From Candidatus Melainabacteria bacterium (GTDB lineage Bacteria > Cyanobacteriota > Vampirovibrionia > Obscuribacterales > Obscuribacteraceae): a DNA stretch of 64,000 bases. Below the pieces are notes generated by a model. The model did no database searches. It was not told the DNA's origin and was given only the letters and a program-made list of their open reading frames with translations. A program made the position numbers and the translations under genes. Of this stretch, positions 6,570 through 16,077 are shown piece by piece. The DNA is taken from positions 1,612,001-1,676,000 of the forward strand of contig CP064963.1 in NCBI GenBank assembly GCA_016699165.1, read 5' to 3'. Position 1 is the first letter of the stretch. Every line of letters begins with the position of its first letter.

Positions 6570-9553
6570 ATCAGACTGGGAATTTTTCCCATCCGGTTCG
6601 GTAAAGATTCTACTACCATGCAAAGACGCCACTGCAGGCGTTCCATGTCGCTTGGGCTTGTAATCAGAGTGTAATACTCAGTCACATTACCAGGCATAGG
6701 AACCAGGATGGTGAGCCCTTCCATGGTTTGCACAATGCCACCTCCTGCCCCTGGAGTTGTTTTTTCAAATGTGTAAAAACATACCAGTGCGTCTGGATAC
6801 ATTCGATTCCAGTTGTCTAATTTTAGTAATTGCAAGTTAGGAAGATTAGCGCTCGCTTTGACGAGTAGATTCTTGAGCAAGGCGCGCGTGCCGTCTTTGT
6901 GAGAGTCGAGTGTGCCCATTAAAACATTTGATTGTATACCCTGACTCTCTTTAAACGTCATCAATACAGAGCGAGGATCATTGCTTGGAATTTCTTTCCA
7001 ATTGCTTGGAACTTGAACAGGATGTGTAAAAACAGCAAAATCACGCTTGGTTGAGTTTATGCTCGAAAGCTGATAGATAGCCAGTCCCGACAAGGCCAAA
7101 ATAATTACAGTCAAAAGAGTGTATACAGATCGTTCAGACAAAAGTGGCTGTCCTTTTGGCTTTTGCTTTGCTTCTTTAAATGCAGCCATTTCAGATATAC
7201 AATAAGAAACAAGCAAAATAAATATGGCAAGCAAAATTACAATGCCTGAATAAATAAGTCCTGATGCTCGAAGCAACGATTCGTGATTTTGATAGAAATA
7301 CGAAATCCCAAAATTAAATGCGGCTGCAATTGCCATTAGGACTACAAAATATCTACGCTTACGCAATTTATCAGATAAAAGACCCAGTCCCAAAATCAAG
7401 GCAGGAAGCCAGAGTGCAAAATAAAAATAAACAAGCCCGGCACTAAAAAATAAGTCTTGCCTGGTAGGTCCAATGAAAACATGCCAGTTCATGGGAATAG
7501 GCAAATCTACAAAAGATCTGGAGAATGATGCCATGCCACTGGCAAATGCCACCAGTGAAAAAACTTTGGCACCATGACGCTCATTTGCATTTTCATTTTT
7601 GCGATGGGCAAGAAATGCAAGAGCTGTAAGCACACAAACAAATAAAACCGCCCGGGTCAAAAGCCACCACTCAGGCAGCTCTAAATCTAAGTTTATAGAA
7701 CCTTTGGCAGAAAATAATTGATACTGCTCTTGTGCAATTTTTTTTAGTCCTTCAATCGAGCCTGCTGCGGCAAATTTATCAAGCACATTTATGGGAAAAC
7801 TAAATAAAGCGCCAAGACAAAAACTAGTAAATAAAGCACTCAAATGTAGTGGCAGTTGTCCCAGACGCGCAAGTGCATATAGATAAAAGAAATACGGCAG
7901 ACCTATGTCTATGACGCCGCGAAAGAGAGCAAGAAAAAGTTCGTTTGTAACATTGAAATCTTTGAGCGCAGAGCGTGCAAAAATTTCAAGAAAACAAAAG
8001 GTCATGATGCCACCATAAATAGGTAGACGACCAATTGCCGGCCACAAGGGCGACGATTTGAGACTCATCGACCAGCCCACAGTGTGCATTAACCATAAGA
8101 GCCAGAGAGAAAAAATAAGCAGGGCAAAAATAGAGTGTTTAGGTGTGCGAGTAAAGGATGCTAGCTGAAAAACATACTCCCAAATCAATAGTGCCGAAAG
8201 ACAATTGAGATAAAACAATCGTGCCATCGAGTCATTATTGAGTCGTTTTATTATTAACAAAACAAATATGACCAAGACATCAAACAAAAGCACCCACGAA
8301 AACCAGTGCACTGCAATAGTGGTAAGGGGCTCGCGCCAGATATATGGGGCAGCTTGCAAATAAATTGGGAAAAATACCGGACCAAGAATACTGGCAGCCA
8401 TACTTGGCTGCAAGCCAAGCATTCGAACCACAGGCTCACTACCGAACACAAGACAAAGACCGGTAAGTACTACTAGTAAAACAGGTATTAGCAATTTGGG
8501 ACCAATTAAGTTCTTAATTGAATTTGATACCACTTTGCTTGAGCCAATTAGTTTAAAAACAATTCCCACACCAAGGAAATACCAGATGGGCCACAAATAA
8601 CCGTTAAATAACTTCAGTGACGAAAACATCTGAGAGCCAAGCTTGGACAAATCTCCACGCAGAGTGGCGGCAAGAAAGAAAGCACCTATAGAAAAAAAGT
8701 TGATAGACATTAAGGTGCCCACATCAACAAAGGTGTCTTTCACCTTTTTGGCTGTGAAGCAAATTACAAGCCCAATAATGGATCCAATAATACAGCCAAT
8801 TAAAACTCCCACTTGCTCATAAGAAACAGAAGGCAGTAATGGCGCAAGCAGTGCTTTGAGCGGTGTAGTGCATGTAAGCTGAATGCCCGCAATGCATCCA
8901 ATTGCAAGCGCGCAAATTATACTTGCCATCCAGTCTTTGGCGTTGTCACGCTTTACCTGGTGTTCGTTTATGAAATAACCAAAGAATATTGCAGCAGTAA
9001 AAGTCCAGTTCCAATAGGAGCGCTCACTTGTCACGCTACAAATGCTGAGCATGTATAAAGCACTACAAGCTAAAGCTGCGTAGGCAAACCTGTTTGAAAA
9101 GGCGCTTCCCGAAAGTATCGACGACCATCCTGCAGAAAGTGCCACCATCCAAGTAACAATTACCCAAACAGCTGCATTTTCGGTGACACCAGATACAGCT
9201 TCGATTGGCACATATGAACCAAAATGAATTTGAGATATGGGCACAAGCAAACAAAGCAGTACACACAAACGAAAGACTGGCAGCATCACCGCTAAACTTT
9301 CAGGTGGTGCTTCGCTTAAATCGAGTCTGTCTTTAGAGTAGTCGCGCCAATAAAAACGCGAGACTACATTCCAGATAGACTGAATAATTTTATTCTGAGT
9401 AATTTTCTGCCAGTATGGCGCTACGCTAGGCTGTTCGACAAAGGCTTTCAGTGGCTTAGTAAGCCAGTCTACAATATGAGCCAGGAAAGGAAATAAACCA
9501 GCCAGATAATTGCCGAATTTTCTTAAGGTAGCAATAATTTGAAATGGGTTCAT
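6566..9553 (-). CDS. Giant polytopic membrane protein, unknown family
   Basis: The 995-residue product has an N-terminal cytosolic-looking segment (~1-100, beginning MNPFQIIATLRKFGN). About twenty hydrophobic helices follow (~105-840). It ends with a soluble domain of ~155 residues (from about FAVFTHPVQVPSNWKEIP) that probably lies outside the membrane. I do not recognise the family. The start at 9553 follows GGAGG and lies one base after the stop of the amino-acid permease, so translation is coupled. A decayed paralogue carrying the same first 15 codons lies at 47820-47976, so this is a gene family in this genome. A transporter or envelope glycan/lipid role is possible but unproven. Confidence 0.8.
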   Translation of the reverse strand: MNPFQIIATLRKFGNYLAGLFPFLAHIVDWLTKPLKAFVEQPSVAPYWQKITQNKIIQSIWNVVSRFYWRDYSKDRLDLSEAPPESLAVMLPVFRLCVLLCLLVPISQIHFGSYVPIEAVSGVTENAAVWVIVTWMVALSAGWSSILSGSAFSNRFAYAALACSALYMLSICSVTSERSYWNWTFTAAIFFGYFINEHQVKRDNAKDWMASIICALAIGCIAGIQLTCTTPLKALLAPLLPSVSYEQVGVLIGCIIGSIIGLVICFTAKKVKDTFVDVGTLMSINFFSIGAFFLAATLRGDLSKLGSQMFSSLKLFNGYLWPIWYFLGVGIVFKLIGSSKVVSNSIKNLIGPKLLIPVLLVVLTGLCLVFGSEPVVRMLGLQPSMAASILGPVFFPIYLQAAPYIWREPLTTIAVHWFSWVLLFDVLVIFVLLIIKRLNNDSMARLFYLNCLSALLIWEYVFQLASFTRTPKHSIFALLIFSLWLLWLMHTVGWSMSLKSSPLWPAIGRLPIYGGIMTFCFLEIFARSALKDFNVTNELFLALFRGVIDIGLPYFFYLYALARLGQLPLHLSALFTSFCLGALFSFPINVLDKFAAAGSIEGLKKIAQEQYQLFSAKGSINLDLELPEWWLLTRAVLFVCVLTALAFLAHRKNENANERHGAKVFSLVAFASGMASFSRSFVDLPIPMNWHVFIGPTRQDLFFSAGLVYFYFALWLPALILGLGLLSDKLRKRRYFVVLMAIAAAFNFGISYFYQNHESLLRASGLIYSGIVILLAIFILLVSYCISEMAAFKEAKQKPKGQPLLSERSVYTLLTVIILALSGLAIYQLSSINSTKRDFAVFTHPVQVPSNWKEIPSNDPRSVLMTFKESQGIQSNVLMGTLDSHKDGTRALLKNLLVKASANLPNLQLLKLDNWNRMYPDALVCFYTFEKTTPGAGGGIVQTMEGLTILVPMPGNVTEYYTLITSPSDMERLQWRLCMVVESLPNRMGKIPSLI

Positions 9554-9554
9554 A

Positions 9555-10982
9555 TTATTTTGCCTCCCCACGCCTGTAATACATGAATACCGGAATTCCA
9601 GCAAGCCAGGCAATTAAGCCAGCAATTTGATGTTTCCAGCTCACAGTGAACAAAGCAGAATATCCCCAAATTGAAATTACAATTAAGGCAAGACAAATAA
9701 CTAACCAGTTGCCATTTTTTCCAATTCTAAAAGCGCGAGACATATCAGGGTCGGTGTATCTCAAACTAACAACACAAATGCCATAAAAGATGGCGACAAA
9801 AGCGTACATAAATCCAAAGGTTTCCACCAAAAAAGTGTAGGCATCAGCAATCATGCCTGTCTTAGTCAGTAGGTTTGCAGTCAAGGCAATTGCAAGCAGG
9901 CATACTAATTGAAAATTAAGGGCAAAACGCGGAACGCCTGTTTTGGGATCGAGCTTGGCAAATTGACTGGGAAATAAATTAGTCAAAGCCATCGAATAAC
10001 TGACTCTAGCAAGCCCCATCACCGCAGCAAAGCCACAAGCAAAAATAGATAGAATTACCAGCCAAACAAAAGTTTGTCCAGCTAAACTCCCGCACAAATA
10101 AGAGGTGATACCAGGACAATTCGCTTCTAAATTAGATCCGGTCACAAGCATGGTGGCACCATCGGCAGATAAGCTCAATGGACCAGCTGAGGCGATTGAT
10201 AGAGCCATGGCAATATAAATAATGGTGGCAGTAATGAGAGTCAAGAACAAGGCTCGCGGCACTGCGCGTTTTGCATCTTTAGTTTCAAACGATACGCAAC
10301 CAGTCGCCTCTATAAAAGAGTATCCAGCAAGAGCCAGCATCGAGATTGAGGCTAATTGCGTGGCAAATAATTGCGGGGTGAGTAATTCTAATTTGGCATT
10401 GGATATAAAATTAGCAACTGGATTAGTGGCTTTTGTAATTACTAAAATCGTAAAACTCAAAGCCATCAGTAATTTTATAACAGTGAAAACATCGTTTAGT
10501 TTGGAAGCTTTGCCTGCAGGTAAAAAATTAAAAACTGTTATGAGTCCAAAGAAAAACAAAATAACAACTGGTCCAAACCACAAAGGACAAAGCTGAGTTC
10601 CGCCATAAATGAGAAGGGATGCCAGATTACACACACCATTTGCAATACAGGCAAGACCAACTGTATTTGCAATCCAAAAAAGCCAACCGCTCAAAAATCC
10701 AAGCAACTCACCTTTGTCACCAATCAAGCGCTTGAGCGCATAGTATTTATATACATATGGACCGCCCGCTGCCGGAAACATGGAAGACAACTCCATTAAG
10801 ATTAGTGCCAGAGGCAAAGTAACCAGAGCTGCCAAAATCCAGGCGGCAAGGGTTGTTACCACTCCACCGCGAGCTAGCATCGATGGATGAATAAGCCATG
10901 CCATCGAGCCTATAAGACATCCAACTCCAATCATCCAGGCGCTGAAAGGAGTGATCTCTACTTTCAGTTGGTTAGTTGACAT
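9555..10982 (-). CDS. APC-superfamily amino-acid permease
   Basis: This is a 475-residue inner-membrane permease with about 12 helices. The first helix holds the substrate-binding loop SAWMIGVGCLIGSMAW (residues ~14-29), and PAAGGPYVYKYYALK follows helix 2, as in the amino acid-polyamine-organocation superfamily. The substrate is probably an amino acid or polyamine carried with protons or by exchange, but the sequence does not tell which. It is the middle gene of an operon: eight bases after the thioesterase gene and one base before the giant membrane protein. Confidence 0.9.
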   Translation of the reverse strand: MSTNQLKVEITPFSAWMIGVGCLIGSMAWLIHPSMLARGGVVTTLAAWILAALVTLPLALILMELSSMFPAAGGPYVYKYYALKRLIGDKGELLGFLSGWLFWIANTVGLACIANGVCNLASLLIYGGTQLCPLWFGPVVILFFFGLITVFNFLPAGKASKLNDVFTVIKLLMALSFTILVITKATNPVANFISNAKLELLTPQLFATQLASISMLALAGYSFIEATGCVSFETKDAKRAVPRALFLTLITATIIYIAMALSIASAGPLSLSADGATMLVTGSNLEANCPGITSYLCGSLAGQTFVWLVILSIFACGFAAVMGLARVSYSMALTNLFPSQFAKLDPKTGVPRFALNFQLVCLLAIALTANLLTKTGMIADAYTFLVETFGFMYAFVAIFYGICVVSLRYTDPDMSRAFRIGKNGNWLVICLALIVISIWGYSALFTVSWKHQIAGLIAWLAGIPVFMYYRRGEAK

Positions 10983-10990
10983 ATTTATTT

Positions 10991-11467
10991 TTACCAGCGG
11001 TGATAGGCTGGATGACCTGGTTTTACAGCGACAAAAAGACCCTCAGCAGTAGCGCAAACTTTGCCGCCTGCAGATAATTCACCAGATATAGTGGCACGAT
11101 CTTCTTTGGCTTCAACCACTCGGGCAACAAGTTCTAAAGGTTGATCGAAAGGTGTGGGACGAAGATATTTAACTGAGATAGAGGCTGTGACAGTGCAAGG
11201 CGGCTGGTCTAATTTGTTTTGATTTTTCAAATGCCAGGCAGCTGTCCAGTTTAAATGACAGTCGAGCAAACAGGCAATCAAACCGCCATAAAGCATGCCT
11301 GGAAATGCCTGATATTTGGGGTCCGATTCAAAGCGGCATAAAAGCACGCCTTCGTCGCCCTCTTTTGGAAAGCTTTTAATTTGCAGTCCGTCTTTGTTGG
11401 ATGGACCACAGCCGTAACAGATGCTGTTGGGCGCGTATTTGTCTTGCAGGCTCAAAGTGTTTGTCAT
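10991..11467 (-). CDS. Hotdog-fold thioesterase (PaaI-like)
   Basis: This is a 158-residue hotdog-fold protein of the PaaI/YigI acyl-CoA thioesterase type. Family signs are the N-terminal CYGCGPSNKDGLQIK and the central helix with FPGMLYGGLIACLLDCHLNW (residues ~55-74), where the HGG found in many members is replaced by YGG and a downstream Asp is kept. It probably hydrolyses an acyl-CoA. It is the first gene of the operon with the permease and giant membrane protein. Its start codon lies only 24 bp from that of the divergent L,D-transpeptidase gene. Confidence 0.85.
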   Translation of the reverse strand: MTNTLSLQDKYAPNSICYGCGPSNKDGLQIKSFPKEGDEGVLLCRFESDPKYQAFPGMLYGGLIACLLDCHLNWTAAWHLKNQNKLDQPPCTVTASISVKYLRPTPFDQPLELVARVVEAKEDRATISGELSAGGKVCATAEGLFVAVKPGHPAYHRW

Positions 11468-11491
11468 GGCATTTTATAGTAACATATTGGC

Positions 11492-12208
11492 ATGCGGACA
11501 AAGATTTACATTAGTTTGGCAATCGCGCTTCTGGTCTTGTGTGGGTCTGCTTTTCTTATGAAAAAGGTTGTTTTGGCAAAACCTAGAATCTCACACGACG
11601 ATGCCATTGCAAAATACAAACCCAAGGTGGAGGCGGTTCTCAAATCGTTCTGTGCCAGAAAAAATATTTCATATCCTCCCAAGCACCTATATTTAGTTGG
11701 GCTTAAAGAAGAAAAAGAGCTGCGCATTTATGCAATTGATAAAGACGATGAAACCGACATAGCTAAAGCCAAACTCTTACATAGTTACGATATTTTAGCT
11801 GCCAGTGGCGAAGCCGGTCCCAAATTAAAACAAGGTGATTGGCAGGTGCCTGAAGGCTTTTACAAAATCGATTCTTTCAATCCCAACTCGCTCTATCATC
11901 TTTCTTTGCGAGTTAATTATCCAAACAAAGAAGACAAAGAACACGCCGAAAATGAAAAGCGCACCAAGCTTGGTGGCGACATAATGATTCACGGAAGCAA
12001 TGCATCTGTTGGATGTCTTGCTATGGGTGATGATGCTATCGAAGAAATTTATGTATTAGTAAGCGATGTGGGCAGAGAAAATGTTGATGTAATTTTGGCA
12101 CCCTGCAATCTGGCAAAAACCAACTCCAAAATTAAGATGTCAGAACAACCTGGTTGGCTTGCTCCCCTATATAAGCGCTTAAGTGATGTACTTCAAAAAT
12201 TAAGTTAA
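11492..12208 (+). CDS. L,D-transpeptidase, YafK/YkuD type
   Basis: This 238-residue envelope enzyme has an N-terminal signal anchor (IYISLAIALLVLCGSAFLM). The catalytic YkuD domain includes LKQGDWQVPEGFYKI and the active-site signature MIHGSNASVGCLAMGDDAIE (residues ~166-185), with the His and the nucleophilic Cys in place. The YafK subgroup either cross-links peptidoglycan stems or, as DpaA, cleaves lipoprotein-peptidoglycan bonds. Both belong to wall remodelling. It is divergent from the thioesterase with a 24-bp spacer, leaving almost no room for separate promoters. Its stop is 10 bp from the convergent neighbour's. Confidence 0.88.
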   Translation: MRTKIYISLAIALLVLCGSAFLMKKVVLAKPRISHDDAIAKYKPKVEAVLKSFCARKNISYPPKHLYLVGLKEEKELRIYAIDKDDETDIAKAKLLHSYDILAASGEAGPKLKQGDWQVPEGFYKIDSFNPNSLYHLSLRVNYPNKEDKEHAENEKRTKLGGDIMIHGSNASVGCLAMGDDAIEEIYVLVSDVGRENVDVILAPCNLAKTNSKIKMSEQPGWLAPLYKRLSDVLQKLS

Positions 12209-12218
12209 ACTGAGTGAG

Positions 12219-12761
12219 TTAGCGTTTTTTAGCCCAGCGGTACTCTGTCACCATTCCATCTGAGTGAATGATTTCTCCACCGCGCGGATGACTGGGAGCT
12301 TCGTAGTAATAATCTGCCCAGGGATCTTGATAATTAGAGTGTCTCTGGGCATATTTTCGGGGTGGGGTCTTAGCCTGAGATCTAGCTTTACGCACTTTTT
12401 TCGAAACCGGTGTATGCACCGCAGTCGGTGCAATTTCTTTGAGCTTGTCTTTATCATTTAAGTCGGTTTTACTTTGTGCATTTTGATCTTTTGCACCAAT
12501 ACCGGCAGGAAATGCTTGAATTGGCAGTTTATTCAATTGGTTCAAAGCCCAGACACTGAGCGTGATGCCGCAGGCTAGTGTGAATATCACCACCATCGCA
12601 GGTAGTATAAATTTTAAAGCGTGGTAACCCAATATCTGAGCAGAGATTTTCAGCTCCTGAAAATCGGATCTAGATTCTGATTCTTGAAATTCTTCAGGTT
12701 CATTTTGATCTTGAATTTCATGATCTTGAACTTTATTTTCTGGAAGTGTAACTGGAGCCAA
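12219..12761 (-). CDS. Hypothetical single-pass membrane protein
   Basis: This is a 180-residue protein with an acidic N-terminus (rich in Glu, Gln and Asp), one membrane helix around residues 52-72 (LPAMVVIFTLACGITLSVWA), and a basic, Lys/Pro/Arg-rich outer part ending in a Tyr-rich stretch (DPWADYYYEAPSH) and YRWAKKR. I recognise no domain. The topology suggests an anchored protein with a disordered basic exterior that could contact acidic polymers of the envelope. It is convergent with the transpeptidase gene. Confidence 0.6.
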   Translation of the reverse strand: MAPVTLPENKVQDHEIQDQNEPEEFQESESRSDFQELKISAQILGYHALKFILPAMVVIFTLACGITLSVWALNQLNKLPIQAFPAGIGAKDQNAQSKTDLNDKDKLKEIAPTAVHTPVSKKVRKARSQAKTPPRKYAQRHSNYQDPWADYYYEAPSHPRGGEIIHSDGMVTEYRWAKKR

Positions 12762-12925
12762 AAGACAAACACCGCTTAGTATCCAAGCGAATTATAAGTG
12801 ACGATTGGCAACCCGCCTTATTAAACCGGTCTTATTTTTCGGTCGAAACATATGCGCTGAATAGCGCGCCCATAGCTTGGCAGATTAATTCAGAGGCAAG
12901 CCTATTTTTAGCTCACCTTATAGAT

Positions 12926-14521
12926 TTATTTCTTGGGCTTATTGAAGCTGAATTCTATATATCCATCGCAAAAGGGCGGATCGACCACAGTACGACTATC
13001 ACCTGCAGATTCTTCGCTCACCCGCGCATCCCAGGAAGTCTGTCCTCTAACTGAAAAGCGAACCGGAATACCAGGTGCTGAAACTGTGAGCCTGATGGCA
13101 TTGTTTTCTGAGCCTTGCGCTTTGATATTGCTATTGGTCCATTGAATATGATTGAGCGATTGCTCCCAAGTATTTTGCTGCGGCACCCAGAAATATTTTT
13201 CTGATTTGAGCGAATACTCTACGTCTTTGCGCTTAGCTTTTGTTTCTGGGTCCACTTCTTCATAGTGATAGTGAGCCAGATTTTTAGCAATCCACTTAAT
13301 ATCGCCACCACCTAGAGTGGCCATTTTGCGTTGCACATCATCTTTGGCGACGGCACGTATTTCAAACACACCACCATGGCTTCGCAATACTTGCTTGGTT
13401 ACAACCAGCTGGTCATCATAATAGAAGGCGATATTGCCTCCTACACTTGATACCACGACAGAACTTGCGTCTTCTTCTAATTGAATTGTGGGCTCGATAC
13501 CATATTTTTTAAGCACATTATTTACGTCTGCTTCCAATGAACCAAGCAGCGCAAGTGTGTATTTTAAATCGGCTTTGCCAGACGGTGTGTCATTTAACAG
13601 TCTGAATTTAGCCGAACTCATAGCCGAGCTTAGTTGAGCACAAGTACCATCGAGATAGTTTTTAAAGGAACCAGCACCTGCTTTGTTTAATTCTATGCGA
13701 ATAGCCTTGGTGGACAGAATAGCTCCACGCCCGCGCTCTAGAGTGTCTTCCACGTCGTTTCTTTTTGATGTCGGCATCAATGCGTTAACTTGCGATGTAC
13801 GCATTTCCACTCTTTTAGCTGCTTTTAGCATTCTATTTTGCAAAGTGTCTTTTTTGCCGGACATTGCTTTTAGTTTTGCCGGACTCCAGCTGAGCGCATT
13901 TTCGGAGTCTAGATTTATAACGAGTTGTCCGCCTTGTTTAATACTTAAGCGTGCAACATAATCGCGCACTAATTTGCGAGAGCCCTGTTTAACCTGATCT
14001 TTGAGAGATTTATCAAGTTCGATTTTGTAAGACGACATTTTGTCTTCGATTTCGCGTCGAACGCGCTTTAGTATGAGCGCATCAACAGCATTGCGAGCTT
14101 CGCTGTAACCTGCGGGCGAAAGTGTGTCTATAAGCCCTTCTGAAGCCAGTCTATCATCGACGCGCGACGAGGTAAAATCTTTAAGTGAGTTCTGCAATTC
14201 TTGCGCAGCAATTCTTTTTTCTTCAGAACTAAAATCTAATTTGGGCAAATTGAGTGAATCGCCCCAGGAATTGCGCTGGTCCAAAACTTGCTTCAAATCT
14301 TGTCTAAGCTTTTCGTACTCTTCATTTTTGGAAAAACCGGTGCTTCTATAACCGGTGACAACATCTGCGCGGAGCTTGATATTTTTAAGCAAGTCTTGAG
14401 CATTTGCAATCACCTTTTCCTTTTGAACGGCACTGCTTATCTCACCATCATCAGCTAATGCGGGCTGTGTGCAGAGAGCAAAAATCAAGGCGACAATACA
14501 AGGAACAGTTTTTGACAACAT
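12926..14521 (-). CDS. Large secreted protein, unknown
   Basis: This 531-residue protein has a clear signal peptide (CIVALIFALCTQPALA, cleaved before DDGEIS). Residues ~30-330 are mainly charged helices with many Lys, Arg and Asp. The C-terminal ~200 residues look beta-rich and end with a segment including GYIEFSFNKPKK. I recognise no family. It should be periplasmic or exported. A ribosome-binding site (AGGTCTTTGAA) precedes the ATG. It lies 32 bp downstream of arginase on the same strand and may be co-transcribed with it, although no functional tie is evident. Confidence 0.65.
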   Translation of the reverse strand: MLSKTVPCIVALIFALCTQPALADDGEISSAVQKEKVIANAQDLLKNIKLRADVVTGYRSTGFSKNEEYEKLRQDLKQVLDQRNSWGDSLNLPKLDFSSEEKRIAAQELQNSLKDFTSSRVDDRLASEGLIDTLSPAGYSEARNAVDALILKRVRREIEDKMSSYKIELDKSLKDQVKQGSRKLVRDYVARLSIKQGGQLVINLDSENALSWSPAKLKAMSGKKDTLQNRMLKAAKRVEMRTSQVNALMPTSKRNDVEDTLERGRGAILSTKAIRIELNKAGAGSFKNYLDGTCAQLSSAMSSAKFRLLNDTPSGKADLKYTLALLGSLEADVNNVLKKYGIEPTIQLEEDASSVVVSSVGGNIAFYYDDQLVVTKQVLRSHGGVFEIRAVAKDDVQRKMATLGGGDIKWIAKNLAHYHYEEVDPETKAKRKDVEYSLKSEKYFWVPQQNTWEQSLNHIQWTNSNIKAQGSENNAIRLTVSAPGIPVRFSVRGQTSWDARVSEESAGDSRTVVDPPFCDGYIEFSFNKPKK

Positions 14522-14553
14522 TTCAAAGACCTATAAAAGAATAACTGACTAAA

Positions 14554-15537
14554 TTAGAGTATGCGACGTCCCAAACTGGCAAGAATCAGGTCTGTTGCAA
14601 GTTCTGCCGTTTTGTTGCGAATATCGTTTGCCGGATTTAACTCGACTATATCTATTGAACGCAACATGCGCGACTCGGCAAGCAAAGTGAGTGCTTGCAA
14701 ACTTTCTCTATAGTTAAGGCCACCTGGTGCAGCAGTGCTTACGCCGGGTGCAACGTCTGGATCGATTACGTCTATGTCGAATGACAAGTGAAATCCAGCG
14801 ATGTCAGAGCCAAGCGAACTGACCGCCAAATCTGTCACTTTGCTTAAACCCAGATGGTCAATGTCTCTAATTGTGTAGGGTGTAATTCCAGAGCGGTCGA
14901 TCATCTCGCGCTCTGGTGGATCCAGATCGCGAATGCCTATTAACACAGAGCGATTGGGCTGGACTTTAGGCGAGAAGCCAAGCAAGTCAACCATACGCTT
15001 ATCGCCATATCCAAGCGAAACAGCTAAAGGCATACCATGCACGTTGCCACTACTGCTGGTGTCAGGAGTATTAATGTCGCCATGAGCGTCAAACCAGACC
15101 AGACCAAAGTTTTCTTTCTGTTTGCGATAATAACTGGACACACCGGCAATACTGCCGATGGCAAGTGAGTGGTCACCACCAATGGTGATTGGAATAGAAC
15201 CGTTAGACATCGCTTCTTCCACAGCTTCTGCCACTTTTAGCGAGACTTCGGTAATTTCGGGCACGCATTTTGGAGCCGAGCCATGTTCTGCCCAGCAAAC
15301 AGAATTGGGGACGTTTACTTCCACTTCATTTCTGACCGTAAAACCAAGCCGCTCGATTTTCTCGGCAACCTCAGCCACTTTCATAGCCGCAGGTCCCATG
15401 CTCACTCCGCGATGGGGTCCACCAAGATGCAAAGGCACAAAAATTAGTGTCACTTTGTCTAGTCTCTTCTTGCCCGAACTTCGGTCCGGGGCAGTCTCCA
15501 CCTTGGTTTCGTGAGACTTCTTTGATTCTGTCTTCAT
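14554..15537 (-). CDS. rocF: Arginase (ureohydrolase family)
   Basis: This is a 327-residue ureohydrolase that should convert arginine to ornithine and urea with a binuclear manganese centre. The metal ligands are in GGDHS (residues ~119-123), WFDAHGDIN (~148-156) and SFDIDVIDPDVAPG (~254-267). The N-terminal PLHLGGPHRGVSMGPAAM loop and overall spacing fit RocF-type arginase better than agmatinase. A ~25-residue Lys/Ser-rich extension precedes the domain. The ATG follows AGGAAGCAAG. Divergent from the coiled-coil/UbiB pair. Confidence 0.92.
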   Translation of the reverse strand: MKTESKKSHETKVETAPDRSSGKKRLDKVTLIFVPLHLGGPHRGVSMGPAAMKVAEVAEKIERLGFTVRNEVEVNVPNSVCWAEHGSAPKCVPEITEVSLKVAEAVEEAMSNGSIPITIGGDHSLAIGSIAGVSSYYRKQKENFGLVWFDAHGDINTPDTSSSGNVHGMPLAVSLGYGDKRMVDLLGFSPKVQPNRSVLIGIRDLDPPEREMIDRSGITPYTIRDIDHLGLSKVTDLAVSSLGSDIAGFHLSFDIDVIDPDVAPGVSTAAPGGLNYRESLQALTLLAESRMLRSIDIVELNPANDIRNKTAELATDLILASLGRRIL

Positions 15538-15623
15538 CTTGCTTCCTACGGATTTTTTCTGCGTGCTATATAAGCCATGTTGACCAGATGTAACACATCT
15601 GCATCATTCATATAACTGTAGTG

Positions 15624-15629
15624 TATAAT
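15624..15629 (+). promoter_or_regulatory. Candidate -10 box for the coiled-coil/UbiB operon
   Basis: A consensus TATAAT lies at 15624-15629, 53 bp upstream of the GTG start at 15682, in the divergent spacer after arginase. No good -35 hexamer is present at 16-18 bp. The box is perfect, but the missing partner keeps confidence low. Confidence 0.35.
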
Positions 15630-15681
15630 TTTCCCTAACTTTTGTCCTTATTGGCAGCCATGTAACTTGGAGGTTCTCTCT

Positions 15682-16044
15682 GTGATTCGGCCCCTTATAA
15701 AACTCATGTTTCTAGCAAAAGCGACTTTTGAAGTCGGTCGCGAGCGCTTGGAAGACTGTGTGGATGCACTAACTGCAAAAGCCACTGAATACAAATCCTC
15801 AGGCACAGACCGCGTTTCAGACGTCCGCGAAAAGGTGAAAGAGACTGTAAGTGAAGTCTCTCAGAACATTTGGAATCGTTCTGAAATTCTGGAAGGACAA
15901 GTGAAAGAAAAAATTCGTCGTCAAGTAGCTGAATTTTCTCTTGGTGCACTTGGCGATGCCACCGAGATAAACGAGTTGAGAGCTGAAATCGCAACTTTGC
16001 GAGCTGAAATTTCTGAACTTAGACAAACCAAGGTATCAGTTTAA
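15682..16044 (+). CDS. Small phasin-like coiled-coil protein
   Basis: This is a 120-residue helical protein. The first ~17 residues are hydrophobic/amphipathic (IRPLIKLMFLAKATFEVG), the middle is a long charged helix, and the end is a leucine-heptad coiled coil (INELRAEIATLRAEISELRQ). The layout resembles phasin-like proteins or small membrane-surface scaffolds, but there is no firm family match. The start is taken as the GTG at 15682, eight bases after TTGGAGG; a TTG at 15667 sits inside that ribosome-binding site. It is followed 33 bp later by the UbiB-type kinase and is probably co-transcribed with it. Confidence 0.6.
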   Translation: MIRPLIKLMFLAKATFEVGRERLEDCVDALTAKATEYKSSGTDRVSDVREKVKETVSEVSQNIWNRSEILEGQVKEKIRRQVAEFSLGALGDATEINELRAEIATLRAEISELRQTKVSV

Positions 16045-16077
16045 GACCACTTCTAAAAAACTCATTATTATATAGAT

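Noticed and set aside
8254..8451. Minus-strand Cys/Trp-rich frame within the giant membrane protein gene
   Set aside because: It is a shadow frame of the long gene with no start signal.
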